Part shown: piece after piece, positions 26,598 to 38,373 of the stretch
How positions within the stretch are numbered: position 1 is the stretch's first letter
Layout: each line of letters begins with the position of its first letter
Source of the DNA: Paragyromitra xinjiangensis
Lineage: Eukaryota > Ascomycota > Pezizomycetes > Pezizales > Discinaceae
DNA: 64,000 nucleotides
Assembly (NCBI GenBank): GCA_038503065.1
Contig: JBCAMK010000007.1
Coordinates: 620,001 to 684,000, forward strand
Direction of reading: 5' to 3'
Notes under the pieces: generated by a model
What the model was told of the DNA's origin: nothing
Databases searched by the model: none
The model's input: only the letters and a program-made list of their open reading frames with translations
Program-made: the position numbers and the translations under genes

Positions 26598-28909
26598 TGT
26601 GGGGAGCTTCCACTAACCCTTTTAGTGGATTCCAAAACAGGTTTGGGGTGTGGTAGCCAAGTTTTATGAAGAGCATGGGTTTGCTAGTTAAACCGCTTTC
26701 AGTAAGAGGGGGTCCGTTGTAGCTAATGACTTTCCCTCTTTTTGTTGATTTGCTTTCAATGAGCCTTCCCGTAGGAAATAAAAATAAAAGGGTCCTTCAG
26801 TTTTCCGTAGCCCAGGGCAATTTTGTGCGCCTGCTCGGACCATAGAGTCGTATGACACTAGTTTAGCGGGTGGTGAGTGATACGCTGTGACTTTGATCAC
26901 ACCCCCGACTTAATGGGTGGGGACCGCGGGACCTGATATGCGGTTAGATCTCTAGGAAGTAGCGTCCTTGGGCCATGAATATCCTTACAGCTTGATGGAT
27001 GTATTGCCATAACTAAACGCTTAGATATAATTAACGACTATGAGACCATATGCATATGTCTATTTTCAGTAGCACCTAACAGGGCGTATCTGTTCTTCTT
27101 TATATGCTACAAAGTAGGTTTTTTGTCCTTGGGCTGGAAGCTGGGCTATTTAGGGAGAACAAGATAAGCGATGTTAAGTAGTCCGCATAACTTTATGGAA
27201 AACTTTGCCTGGGCTATAGTCCCGGGGATTAGGGTCTCCTTGGGTTTTCGTGACCGAATTGTCTGCTAGGTATCTAGGAGTAAGGAGTCTAGAGTTATCG
27301 GAGTCTTCAATCCGCGGGATCCTGTCTTCCTCCGCCTAAGTAAGTGCCCGGGGACCTGTGAAAACAGCCACCGGCCTGTTGGTTTTTGGTTAGGAACACT
27401 CGTTCGTGACTTGCCCTAGTAAATTAAGTAATTCGAGAGAGTAGGGTTATTTGACATCCCACTTTAGCACTTGAGAGAAAAGTGTATGATAGCCTAAACT
27501 ACCAAGAATAATACACTGACCCATTTTTTTCCCTCCCAAACACTCACATATGTCTGCTGCTTTCTAGCATCATCACACAAAAAAGGTCAACAGCCGAATA
27601 GTTCACGCCCTTTTGGCGTGAGCTTAACTTATCCAGGCTGACACGTCGCTTACAAAATCATGCAGTATTTCGAGATGTGGTTACCCAAACCAGTCCTCAC
27701 CATGTGGTTTGGAAAACTTCCGGCCCGCCCTCGGGTTTTGCAAAGAAATGTGTGTGGGAACGGGTCATAGGATCGGCAGATGTCAATGTGTCACTTTTCC
27801 CAGCCTTTGTCCTTTGGTCCGGGGGTGCTTGCTTCCTGAATCGCTAGTTGGTGCTCACTGCGAAACAGGCTGGGAGGTTGTGGGACCTTGAGTAATCAGA
27901 ATGGTATCTCACAACATGGACAGGATACGGCAATGGTGACGTATTCTCGCAGCTCGAGATTTGGAAGTCTTCGGGGGTTTTGGCCCCGAACCTGTTCGAA
28001 TCGGTTACCATCAGCTTTGTCTAACACTAGGCTTTATACTATTCAGATGGAAGAGAAAAACCGAATAGATAACATGGATAGGTACTAAGTGTATCAGTGT
28101 TCAGAAGAAACCGTCAAAGAGAGATTATTGTATCTTTCACCTGGCCTTCCTAGCCAAGAGCCCATCAAGGCAGGCCCGGAAACCACTTTTTATTTTTCTT
28201 GCTAAAGATCACCGTTCGTTGATTTTAAGCTATCAAACCGACAGTACTTTTCTAAACGTCTCCGTGAAGGCTCTTTACCGAATCTATGTTAGCCTCGCCC
28301 TTTATCGTCTTTTGGAACTATCGACAGATCAGCGAAAATCTTAGTCATATTCGATTGATGGTCAGGGTTGGCTGAGAGTATGGCGAAGATAGGGGTCGGG
28401 TGGTGGTATCTGTCAAAGAAAAATTCCACTAAGAGTATGGTATAAGTAGGACTTTAACGGACTTCGACCCGGGTGGATGGTGTGAGCTGGTTGGAGGAGC
28501 GTGGGAAAACCTTCTCTGGCCATGCGGAAGATCTTTTAGTGGTTCCAGCGAATATCTACATGCATAGTGAGGTTAGTGGCATAGCTGTGATCGAGAGGGT
28601 ATAAGCGGAAAGAAACTAACGGTATATGATCTTCGAGTGATCTGGTATGATTTAAAAAAATTTACGGATTAATAAGACTTGATCCGTGGAAAATTTACTA
28701 CTGCCAAATATGCTTAGGCGTTGGAGTGCAGTAAATTGATTGAATCTATCGTCAATCGATCTAAAGTCTCTTTAAGGAGTGGATCGAAGAGAACGTTGCT
28801 CCTTATTTATTCATCCCATCAAATATGCGAAAAAAAATGTATGCTGGCAATATTATCCCGTTTCCGTTTCCGTTCTCAGTGGTCAACTTTGCCTTACTTT
28901 TCTAAACTT

Positions 28910-29045
28910 TGTTGGATATCTACTTCTTTTTGCGCCGCATTTAGTCATTCTCACTATTCTTTATTCTCTGGCACCATTCTAGGTACCATTCTAGGCCCCA
29001 CCTACGTAGGGCTTCTTAGGCGTACGTAGGCTTTCTTAGTAGGTA
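28910..29045 (+). mobile_element. Truncated LTR related to the solo LTR at 37,733
   Basis: It starts TGTTGGATATC, like the solo LTR start TGTTGGATATAT, followed by a matching TACTTC...GCCGC segment and then the paired TACGTAGG motifs (CACCTACGTAGGGCTTCT, GTACGTAGGCTTTCTTAGTA). Similarity fades after about 135 bp and no TG...CA end or target duplication was found, so it is a 5' fragment. A short internal duplication near 28,976 separates the two blocks. Confidence 0.6.
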
Positions 29046-30473
29046 TTATATTCCAATTCGACCGGGGCGTGAGGGAGGAACTATTATCCATACTAATAGT
29101 CTAGCTATAAGGGCCCAACCCAATGGGCATAAGGTTATAAAATCTCAATACTCTGAAAAGCTAGGCCGTTCGGCACAGGGAATATTTCTTAAGAGACGCG
29201 GGGGGGGAGGGATGTGAAGGAGAATAGCATTCGGGTTCGCTATATGATAAAGTTCGTTAGAGTGGATAAATTTTGGTGGGGCGTCGAACCGCAGCTCCCT
29301 CATTCGTAATAGTAGGTTGTTCAGTATACCAGAATCCGCCAGCGTATGAACCTACTATGCCATTGCGTACTGAAGCCTCAGCGGTAAAGACCCCTAGCCT
29401 CAAACTGAACAGTGTTCTTCACTCGAATGTCTAATGACTGAATAACATCACGGTGCCTCACCCAACACCTAACATATATCCTGGTTAATCTGGCCTACAG
29501 ACTAGTTGGAGTACTCAGGCGTATCCGTGAATTTTTCTTAGGCTATTTAATTCATTGTTCTAGGTACGGGAATCACGCATGAAAAACTGTGATGTTATAT
29601 ATCTCATAAATACATGTATATATACAAATCTGGGGACTCAGCCTTGTACTTGCCAACTGTTTGCAGTTCGCCGCCGTCCATCCCCACAGAAGCCACCCCA
29701 GCAACACCTCCATAAGGCTTCTTTCGAGCTAGGCGGTTAGCTAGGTAGAGCTCGCAATAACATCACCCCTCCCCCTGTTGAATCCCTCGATGAAAGAGCG
29801 TAAGCCGTCTCGAGTTTTAAATGTCAGAGACTTCCTATGGTTACAGTACTTCCCTACCTACCGGCGCTCCCTTAGTAACGTCGCGACATTTTGATCAGAT
29901 TGCAACGCCCGAATTTTCTCAACAACTATTAGCAGAATGTGCTGGGAATTTGTAGTATGATAGCATGATATCTGGTGCATACTCTACTAAGTTCAATTTA
30001 CACCAAATTTTGGAGCTTAGTGCGGTATCTCTATTCTCGCAGCCCAGTATTGTGGCCAGCACAAGCCAGCACAAAACCTCAACTACAGAGCTGGGCTACC
30101 ACAACAAGGAATAATTGTACACATTAGATTTTCTCCTATATTTCTTTGCTGATTTGATTCTTCAACTTCCATTTTCTTCGAATCTTTCAAGTTGCTTTTA
30201 GTGTTTCTAAAATCTAGTGGTCCAAATGCCGCGCCGTTACCGAGGGAGCACCATTAGGTAGGAAAACTCTGTATTAGATTGGATTCCCCGCTGAACAGCC
30301 TCTACTGGCTTGCTTAGAAATCGAGTTTCTTGTCTTGTCGTCCTTTCATGCCTTGGTGCCTTGAATCCAAAGTCTTATACCCTCGCCTCCAGTAGCGTAT
30401 AGCTTCTGAATGCGGTGTTACACATCAATTTTAATACATGAAAGCTTATTTATTACGCTCCAATGTGCTGTAA

Positions 30474-30818
30474 TCCCTGTCTATATACACGTGACATACT
30501 AACGCCTCCATCACCATCACCGCAATGTTGTAACCCAAATTCAGCGCCACAGCCATTAATGCTCAGGTCATCACCTTTCAGCGACCTTGACCACAAATCT
30601 GTAAATCACCTCTCCAGCTTATACCTTCTTTGTCTAGGTTGACTATAATCTCCTCTAAACCTCTACCCCCAAGCTGCTAGTTTGGCCACGTTAGCATCAA
30701 CTATTGAGATTCTAGGCCCTTTCAAATCTATTTTCTAATTGTGAGCGCCTATCTTCAAGCCGTCAGTACTCTCATTAGCTTCTAGCCATAGCTGTTCAGC
30801 CGAATCGGTTTCTCTAGG
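30474..30818 (-). pseudogene. Possible decayed coding remnant
   Basis: In one minus-strand frame 115 codons read as plausible protein (RETDSAEQLWLEANESTDG, RISIVDANVAKLAAWG) interrupted by three stops (TAG, TAG, TGA). The family is not recognised. The setting in a gene desert with LTR debris fits a mutated element or dead gene, but chance cannot be excluded. Confidence 0.25.
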
Positions 30819-32452
30819 ATGGGTTCAGCCAAATAGCTGAGCGGAATTCCTCAAGTCTAAGAGGAAGGAATGGTTTTGTAAATTATCGATCGGAGCCTTT
30901 GCGCTATATCGAGGTTTTTCTTCTATAGTACTTTCTCCTGAAACCTGTTAAACGCTAGAGCTGCTGGAAAACAGCTTGCTCCCACAGAGCAGCTTGCCAC
31001 CGTCCTAAGCCTTATGACACCTAAGCCAAACCTCTTTGTCACCTATCATCTTATTCTCGGGAACACTGAGATCGAAGGGCCCTGCTAGTATAGTCTGCAT
31101 TGATTGTCCGAATTGCAACATGTCGCAATTACGACTTGCTTCTGCGCTTGGGAGGACTTTGAATTGGGGACGTTCAAATTGCAAACCTTGGTCAGGAGAA
31201 GGGTAACTAAAGCGCCTCTCTGAGTGTTACTCTCCCACTTGGTTAATGGTTTAGCTGAATATTTTTTTAGATAAGTTTGGGCAGTCTTCCTCCGTGCCGC
31301 TCGTAGGTACAAGGGTTGGCATGGTAAAGTTCCAGTCTTGGTTATCGGCAAAATAGGCATTACGGCCGACGCTCTTTGGTTAGGTCCAAGACGGCGAAAG
31401 GGTGGCTGCTGAAGACAGCATAACTACCATGGTATTTGTGTCAAGTAAAAACCAGGCACCGTCTCGTATATAAGGTAGGTTCGTTTTGTTGCTTGCGTTG
31501 GTGGTCGGGTGGGAAAAAGTTCTCATAATCCTAGATTTGTCATTTCAGTGGAGCGACATAGGACCTAATATAAGGACATATGGTAGGTGGTTATTTGTAG
31601 GTTGGAGGCTTCCAGGTTGTATATGCGTATTAGGGAGGAGTGAAAAATCCGAGTGATAGCTTGTGAGCCGCCAGGTGGGAAATTATGCTCGATTAGAAGG
31701 GTCTTAGTGGCTATAAATAGAGATTTCCCACAGCGGTTCGCCGGCGTCTCATGGATCATGGATTTGCGTGAGTGGGATTTGGTTAGTCCCTACCAGAGTT
31801 TTGTTTTTTTGTGAAGCCTGTGCATCTTCAACCTTTCACCTGAGTTTTCCATAGCCACTCACTATAGTCTTAACTAGGCTATGGCACATCCTTACAGGAC
31901 ATATTAGGTGCTGGTGATAAAGCGCTATAACTCGCTTTCTACTAATATACGTGAAGCAGGCACGATGTTGGCCAGACGCCGCTTCCCCAGCGAAGAATGG
32001 AGAAGCTGTAGTACCTTGTAGAAGGTAATGCAATTATCAACACAACCCCACGGGGCTACTAGAGGCGATTTAAAACCATCCTTCAGTTCGCACGAACGAA
32101 ACCAAAAGGCTAGTTGGATTTATCGTAAGGGAGTAGCACAAAATCCAGACCCATGTCCCTATCTTTTTATAGATTTTTCCCTCTATTAAACATCAGTAAA
32201 AACCTTACAATTCCCTGATAATCGGTATGAATGTCTTTCTTCCGCCATTCACTTGGAGGCTTACGGATATTATTTCAAATCTGAATAATAGAAAAATTAC
32301 ATTTACCGCGAAAGAAATTTGTCTCGCATCTCAGGCTCACAGAGCTCCGTCCTACACCCCATCAATACTTTCCTTCCCCTCTGTTCCCAGGATTTGATAG
32401 CTCGTCTAACTTTTATCCCTGCTAAAAATGATATCCCTCTTTTCTATAACCC

Positions 32453-33550
32453 TTATCCACTCCCATTCGCCCCTTCCATCTTAACCTTCCCACTCTCCAA
32501 CCCCTCTCTATGCATATCCTCCAAAAATCTCGCCAATGCCAATAACGGCTCTTTTGGTTGTTCCCTCGCCAGCATCTTCATCCCCTCTAGTAGCACTGGA
32601 GTAACATTCTCATTTAAGTACCTCCGTGCCGGCGCGCCCCCTGGCGGAATCTGGTTTACCGGTAGTGGGGCAGGCGACGGCTGTTTAGGTGGGATTATCA
32701 TAGCTACATTGGGGGGGGCAGTTGGGGGGAGGCGGGGTTGTGGTTGGGCTATATGGGGGGGGGGAGGTTTGGGCTGTGATTGAGATTGTGGGGGCGCAGA
32801 GGTTTGTGCTTGCACGGGGGAAGTAGCGGAGGGACGTGGGAGCGTGGGTGGAGGGGAGTGGTGGAGAAAGTAGTTGTTCTGGTTGATTTTAATCCTCGAG
32901 TTAGGATTGCAAATTCTTGAGGTTGGGGGAAGGAGAGCAGGAATTGAGGGAAAAACACACTACCTGAGCGCCCCCCGTTGGACTCTGTCCTGGGAATTGA
33001 CCCTGCCCTTGTTGCTGCGTTGGCGATTGCGCCGCATACCCAGGCGGTTGAAATTGGTACGGCAGCGTCATCTTCCCCTGCTGCGGACTCTGTGTGGGTT
33101 GGTACTGGGAGCTAATTGATGGTGAGCGTTGTGGCTGCTGGGGGCGGTAGTGATGGTCAAATTGCTGCGTTGGGCTGTGAGGTTGGCGGAATTGGTTTTC
33201 TGCAGACACAGGACTTTGTGAGTGGTGAGATGGGGGTCTGTTGTAGTCGCCGACGGGGGAATGGCGAGGCTGGGAGGATGAAGGGTAGGAGTTGTGGTAG
33301 ACGGGGGGGAGGGTAGGGTGTGTGGAGGGTGAGGGTTGATGGTAGTAGGATTGTTGCTGTTGCTGTTGCTGTTGTTGCTGTCCTTGGTGGGGGTAAGGGA
33401 GGGGATGGGGAGGGAGGGGGAAGGGGGGGGAGTGTGTGTGTTGGATGTAGTTGGAGGGGGAGGAAGAGATGGAGGAGTGGTAGAGGTGAGAGATGTCATG
33501 GACAGATCGGCTTTCGACCGATGATGGGGCTGATGGTGGTGGGGGTCCAT
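32453..33550 (-). CDS. SDC1: COMPASS subunit Sdc1 (Dpy-30 domain) with Q/P-rich N-terminus; 5' end unresolved
   Basis: The last exon (32453-32878) encodes the Dpy-30 dimerisation helix pair: YLNENVTPVLLEGMKMLARE then PKEPLLALARFLEDMHREGL. Sdc1 binds Bre2 in the Set1/COMPASS H3K4 methyltransferase. The preceding exon ends at 32964 (donor GTAGTG) and joins in phase 0 to a Q/P/S/H-rich stretch (SPTQQFDHHYRPQQPQRSPS). Its 5' end is a problem: the ATG at 33548-33550 is in another frame, since 32964-33550 is 587 nt. A branch-point-like CTAAC followed by an acceptor at 33530-33531 would start this exon at 33529 with the right phase, implying that the true start exon lies upstream. An indel in a G8 run (33423-33430) is the other possibility. 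Confidence 0.78.
33351..33380. repeat. CAA/CAG repeat encoding polyglutamine in SDC1
   Basis: On the minus strand this reads as a run of CAG and CAA codons, giving about eight glutamines within the Q-rich N-terminal part of the Sdc1 model. Such tracts vary in length between strains. Confidence 0.7.
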
Positions 33551-34023
33551 TTAGTTAGGGGGAATGATAGACGGGGCCTAAGGGTTCTGGCGCAGGGGAG
33601 TGTGGAGGAGCTAGATGGTTCCAGTAAGGGTCTGCCAGGGAATGGGTGGCTAACGGGCAACGGAAATACTCTAAACAGCTGGGGGAAAGACGGAGGGATG
33701 GAGAGACGGGGCTTCTGCAGCGGTAGGGCGATGGAACAGCAGGGGAATAGTTGCACGTTAGATAATTTCCCGTTGGCTAGCGATGACGCTCCGGTCCTCG
33801 GTTCGCAAAGTCGCGTTTGGTGAATGCAGGTCATCCCCGGAACGCGAAATGCAGGTGCCAAGACATATGCTCCTTGACAGACGCCGCGTTCGGGGCAATG
33901 ATAAATGGTGATCAATTGTTTGCTGTTCTCTCTTATTGCACTTTTGTATTTACAGGTGCCCATCCCATATACCAAAGATCATTTTCCTTGTTGTAATACG
34001 TCACTAGTAGGCGAGATGAGCTA
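33551..34023. other. Spacer between SDC1 and UTP23; may hold the SDC1 first exon
   Basis: SDC1 and UTP23 are both on the minus strand, so this 473 bp contains the SDC1 promoter and the UTP23 3' UTR. A minus-strand frame stays open across it but resembles no protein. An SDC1 start exon here is inferred from the phase argument only. Confidence 0.35.
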
Positions 34024-35036
34024 CTAGGAATTCACCTCAGTCACCGTGCTCTCTCCGGCAGCGCCCCCATCACCACTCTTGCCAGCCCCGTGTTTTCTCT
34101 TCCTTCTCCTCTTCGCCTGGGCATCTCCTTCCGCTTCTACTCCCATCCCGTTTTCCCCTTCCGTTCCAACTTCCCGGGGTTTCGCATTCTCTTCACTCGG
34201 TTTCTCTACCCTCTTTTTCTTCTTGACGCTCAACGGATTTGGGCCTTTTGGCCCCTTCCGCTTCTTTTTCTTCTTTTCCTCACCTTCCTCACCCCCTTCT
34301 TTCCCCCCCTCACCATACTCCCCTTCCTCCCGCTTCCTCTTCACCACCTTTGGCCTTGCATCCTTGATCCCAGCTCTAAACTTCCCCCTCTCCTCTCGCT
34401 CCCTCTTCATCGCACTGATCGGCGCCATAGGCTCCATAATCATCACACTCCGATTAATATACACCAGCGGCACCCCCGGCACTGCACGCAGATCCTGTCG
34501 AATCTCCGGCGCCTGTGTCGCAACGCAGTACCGGTGCTTGTTCTCGCCGTTATGAATGATGACCGATTCCATACATTCCTTTTCCGACAGCGGCTCAGGC
34601 AGCTCGTGATGGTTGCAGCGGCGTCGCTCAAAACTCTTGGCGAGATCGATGGAGGCGTCTTTGTGTGGGTACTCGGTAGGGGAGAGGGAATAGAGGTGGC
34701 GGATCGAGCATTGCGTTATCACTTTGTAAAGTTAGTTAAGTGTAGAGAGGGTGTGAGGAGGGAGAGGGTATACTTGGTTTGACGGTCCCGTGGAGTGTGC
34801 GTTGGAGGCCGCCAGGGAGGTCCATTTTGCATTTCGTTGCATCTTTGATGATTTCTGCGTCGACTGTATACCCGAAAATTAGCTCTCTCTTCTGAATCCT
34901 CCCACTCCTCCATGTAGCAACTGCCAAGATCACAACAGGCAAACAAACCCAGCACCTGATACGGTTCTCGGAATCCAAAAGCCATATTATACTGTGTCAT
35001 CAGCTTCCGATACGCCTTCGACCGTTTCCCCCTCAT
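34024..35036 (-). CDS. UTP23: rRNA-processing protein Utp23 (PIN-like), 3 exons
   Basis: Exons 34949-35036, 34774-34863 and 34024-34721 give 291 aa. The start MRGKRSKAYRKLMTQYNMAF, the FGFREPYQVLVDAEIIKDA segment, MDLPGGLQRTLHGTVKPMIT, the Cys/His zinc region (RRRCNHHELPEPLSEKEC), HRYCVATQ and GVPLVYINRSVMIMEPM all match Utp23. It is a nucleolar component of the SSU processome that contacts snR30 and is needed for early 18S rRNA cleavages. The C-terminal third is a long Lys/Glu/Arg-rich tail typical of nucleolar proteins. Both introns split codons exactly where conserved residues are restored. It lies upstream of SDC1 on the same strand and is divergent from RPS13. Confidence 0.95.
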
Positions 35037-36455
35037 GACTGTTATTCTTATAAGAAGCGCTGAATATTAGAAGAGTAGAATTCGAAGATCTATGGCTGTT
35101 GTAGCTTTCGTCGCGAGGTGATGGTGGGTTGTCGCTGGAGTTTTTTGCGAGGTGCTTGTGACGCACAGACCCGCAGAGGTAAATTTTAGTATTGTCACGT
35201 GAGTCTTGGCGGTGCAGAGTGATGGTTTGTGACGCTAAGTTTTTCTATCTCTGGGGTGTTTTGTGTCAGGAGACCAAATTCGCTGAACTTCAATCTAAAG
35301 ACGCTAGGCTCGGAGTATAAACCCCCCCCTCGAGATCGTTCTCTTTCTTCCTCCTTCCTACTTCCTACTTGCTCTGAGATGAAACTAGATCAATATCATC
35401 TACACTCGGAGGGGAACTCTTAAGTGGGAGGGGCAATGTTAGCAAACGGCACTTATAGCTGGAAGTGATACTGGCGATAATATCGATAACGATGTTGATG
35501 GCGAATGGCTGCCGCTCGTTATCATGTCGTTGTACTAGCCGTACCAGGCGAGTGAGGTCTTGTGATCCATAACGCTGGTTTGAGGTGCTGCTCTATATTA
35601 TAAGATAATCACATGTTTTTACTAACCTACCTTGCTAAAATAACATAGGCTCTGCATTATGAAATTTGTTCGGATGAGCAATGAATGCTATGGTCATGTA
35701 TGAACAATTCTAGCTTCTCACTGCTCTGAGTATCTTTGGGTGGCGGGAGGTTGTTCCAAAAAATACGCACCCTCGAAGCACTCCTAGATAAAATGGCGAT
35801 CATTTGGTGACGGGATCCAAACACTAAAACAGCACCTTTTCAGTCAACTACTTAATTATGAAGAAAAATTCTAATAATCTCATAAGTCTGTAGGAAGGTC
35901 AAAGTACTTCTAGAATTTATCCTGATAGCTTCCCCATCCCCAAAATTCCATTTTTTCATCAATGAAAGCTGGAGAACCCTCAAAGAAGCCGATTTTTACT
36001 GAATTTTGGTGAGGATTTGGTAATGCAGCCAACCTCAGCCTGGTTACAAGGGCAGCGCACTCATAAAATGCAATCAATTAAAACAAGAATTAATATTTGA
36101 AAATGCCGAGGCAAATCTATTTGATTCTTGAAAATGGAAAATTATCTCAAGTATTGAGCGGTTGAACAAATGGTATGTAAAAGTGCGATTTTGGTGTGCT
36201 TTCACGTGTCCCGTCACTAAACGACCGCCATTTTATGCAAGTATGATATAGTCTGAAGCTAGAGCCTATCACTCGGGAGACCCGTGACGGTTACTTCCTC
36301 TAGGGTTACGCCCTAAGTCCCCATGCCAAGCCCCCACAACAACTATCAACCGCACGCATCCCTAAACTTTCCAAACCTCCGCAAATTCATAGCAACGATA
36401 ATTCAGCACCACATTGCCAAATTCTCTCCACCAAACTCCACCAAAATCCGCAAAA
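35037..36455. promoter_or_regulatory. Divergent promoter region between UTP23 and RPS13
   Basis: About 1.4 kb between two divergent ribosome-related genes. CACGTG-type sites occur near 35,197 and 36,204, and a telobox-like TAGGGTT with a mirrored CCCTAA lies at 36,301-36,316, about 140 bp before the RPS13 ATG. The middle part is AT-rich and holds no gene I recognise. Confidence 0.45.
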
Positions 36456-37276
36456 ATGGGCCGTCTTCACTCTAACGGAAAGGGTATATCTGCGTCCGCC
36501 ATCCCGTACTCCAGGACTCCCCCCAGCTGGTGCGTTCCCCGAAAATGTCGAAAATTTGAGGTGTCGCAACAGGATACTGATAGTTTCACAGGCTCAAGAC
36601 TACTCCCGAGCAGGTTGAGGAGCAGATCTGCAAGCTCGCCAGGAAGGGTGCCTATCCTTCGCAGATTGGTGTCGTCCTTCGTGATTCCCACGGAATTGCC
36701 CAGGTCAAGGCCGTTACTGGTATGCCCCTGCGCTAATAAAGTCTTGTCGGTAAAGCCTTGTCAGGTTAGTACTAACGTGGAATAGGTAACAAGATCCTTC
36801 GTATCTTGAAGAAGAATGGTACAGCTCCACCATGATTTCCCCCACTCCCTTTGTCGGCAGAATAGAATATTCAGTTTTGCCTCTGCTTGGTCTTTGACTG
36901 ACGGAGTGACTTTTCTTTCACCCGAATCAGGCATTGCTCCCGAGATCCCTGAGGACTTGTACATGTTGATCAAGAAGGTTTTTATACTCCCTCCTCTTTT
37001 TGCCTGCCTCAGGGGGGATGCTGACGAAATCTTGAACTAGGCCGTCGCTGTCCGAAAGCATCTTGAGCGCAACCGCAAGGACAAGGACTCCAAGTTCCGC
37101 CTCATTCTCATCGAGTCTAGGATCCACCGCCTGTCTCGTTACTACAAGACGGTTGGTGTCTTGCCCCCAGTTTGGAAATAGTTAGTCCCCTGATAATTAT
37201 CTAACAAATCCGTATGATAAACTAACGGTTATCCTCGTATAGCGAGTCTGCCACTGCCTCTGCTCTTGTTGCTTAA
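36456..37276 (+). CDS. RPS13: 40S ribosomal protein S13 (uS15), 6 exons
   Basis: Exons: 36456-36529, 36592-36719, 36786-36818, 36931-36977, 37041-37180, 37243-37276; exactly 151 aa, the eukaryotic length. The start [20 protein letters not shown], the core [58 protein letters not shown] and the end [20 protein letters not shown] leave no doubt. The protein sits on the small-subunit body near h20-h22 and bridge B4. The many small exons and introns early in the gene are usual for fungal ribosomal protein genes. Confidence 0.98.
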
Positions 37277-37727
37277 GTGGCTGGTGGGGGAAAGGCGTAT
37301 GTGGGGAATCTGGATATACAAAAAATAAATATGAATAAATCAACAAAAGCTCTTTTTCACGTTCTCTTTGTGCATTACATGTGGAGTTCTCAGGGCGTCT
37401 TTTAATAGAAATGATTCAATTGAAACTTTAATTTGGATCTATTTGAATTCGCAAATCGTAGATCGTGGTTGTTGCTTTCTTTACGTTATTGGATCTCACC
37501 GAGTTGGGCGTTAACATGAATTATATAATTGGGAAATAAGATTTAGTTGTAGTCGAGCCCTATCACGCCCTCTTAGGCCACTAATTCGAGGTGCTCTAAA
37601 TGCGATCTGAGTTTGGAAATGAGCCACACACGCTCAGTGAAGTAGGGAGGATAAGGAAGAGATGAGCTGCTGGCGAATCATATTGGATTCGTGGTTAAAC
37701 CGTTACGGCGAGAAGATAGAGGGATAT

Positions 37728-38098
37728 GGGGGTGTTGGATATATTTACTTCCTTTCGTGCCGCTTCCGGCCTTTCCTTACTATTTGGCTCTATTCTTTTA
37801 TCCACCTACGTAGGCTTCTATAGCATACGTAGGCTTTCCTACTATTCAGGTTTCTTCTTATTCCTTGCTGATTTGGGCTTCTTTGGCTGTTGATTATTCT
37901 GGCGGCTATTCAGTGTAATTGAGGCTGCTTTGAGCCTGGAGGCGCTGACCAGGAGGTATATGGTGGAAGGGCTCTGATTGGTTGATTACTTGTATATATA
38001 CAGAGGCTTTCTGCCTCTTCTACGTTTCTTTCTTCTCTATCCAATATATCAAGCCTTCCACAGAAGCAACGAATATCTCATCTTATTACTTCAGGGGG
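37728..38098 (+). mobile_element. Solo LTR of a retrotransposon with 5-bp target site duplication
   Basis: The 361-bp LTR (37,733-38,093) begins TGTTGGATAT and ends TTACTTCA, the TG...CA rule. It is flanked by GGGGG on both sides (37,728-37,732 and 38,094-38,098), a 5-bp target duplication as made by LTR-element integrases. Inside are a TATA element (TATATATA near 37,993), a downstream CT-rich tract and two TACGTAGG motifs (near 37,805 and 37,826) that recur in the truncated copy at 28.9 kb. No internal retrotransposon coding sequence follows, so it probably arose by LTR-LTR recombination. The duplication is low-complexity, which slightly weakens it. Confidence 0.75.
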
Positions 38099-38373
38099 TA
38101 ACCTTGAAAATTCGAGTGATATATTATGTGGTACGGGTGTTGGGGTAAGCCTGGTAGTGGTAGGTGGCAGGTGGCAGTTCACTAATGCGATTAAAGTGCC
38201 TGATGAATGTCCTGGTAGGCTCGTTCCCATCCCCTACTGCCTATGGCTGCTGCGCAGTGGGGCTGGGCACGAGACTAATGTCCTGGTTACCTAAGAGTGT
38301 CGCGTAAATGATATTAATCTAAGTAGACTGAGGAGACCTGGCGGGCCTTGGCTTCTTAGTGCAAAGAACCTTG

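Larger units (their letters stand above)
26598..32452. other. 5.9-kb gene desert with transposon debris
   Basis: Open frames are short and unlike known proteins. A truncated LTR lies at about 28,910-29,045, related to the solo LTR at 37.7 kb. A minus-strand stretch at 30,474-30,818 reads as protein-like sequence broken by three stop codons. Small direct duplications occur, for example near 28,976-29,000 and 30,055-30,076. I see no tRNA or other RNA gene. Confidence 0.5.
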
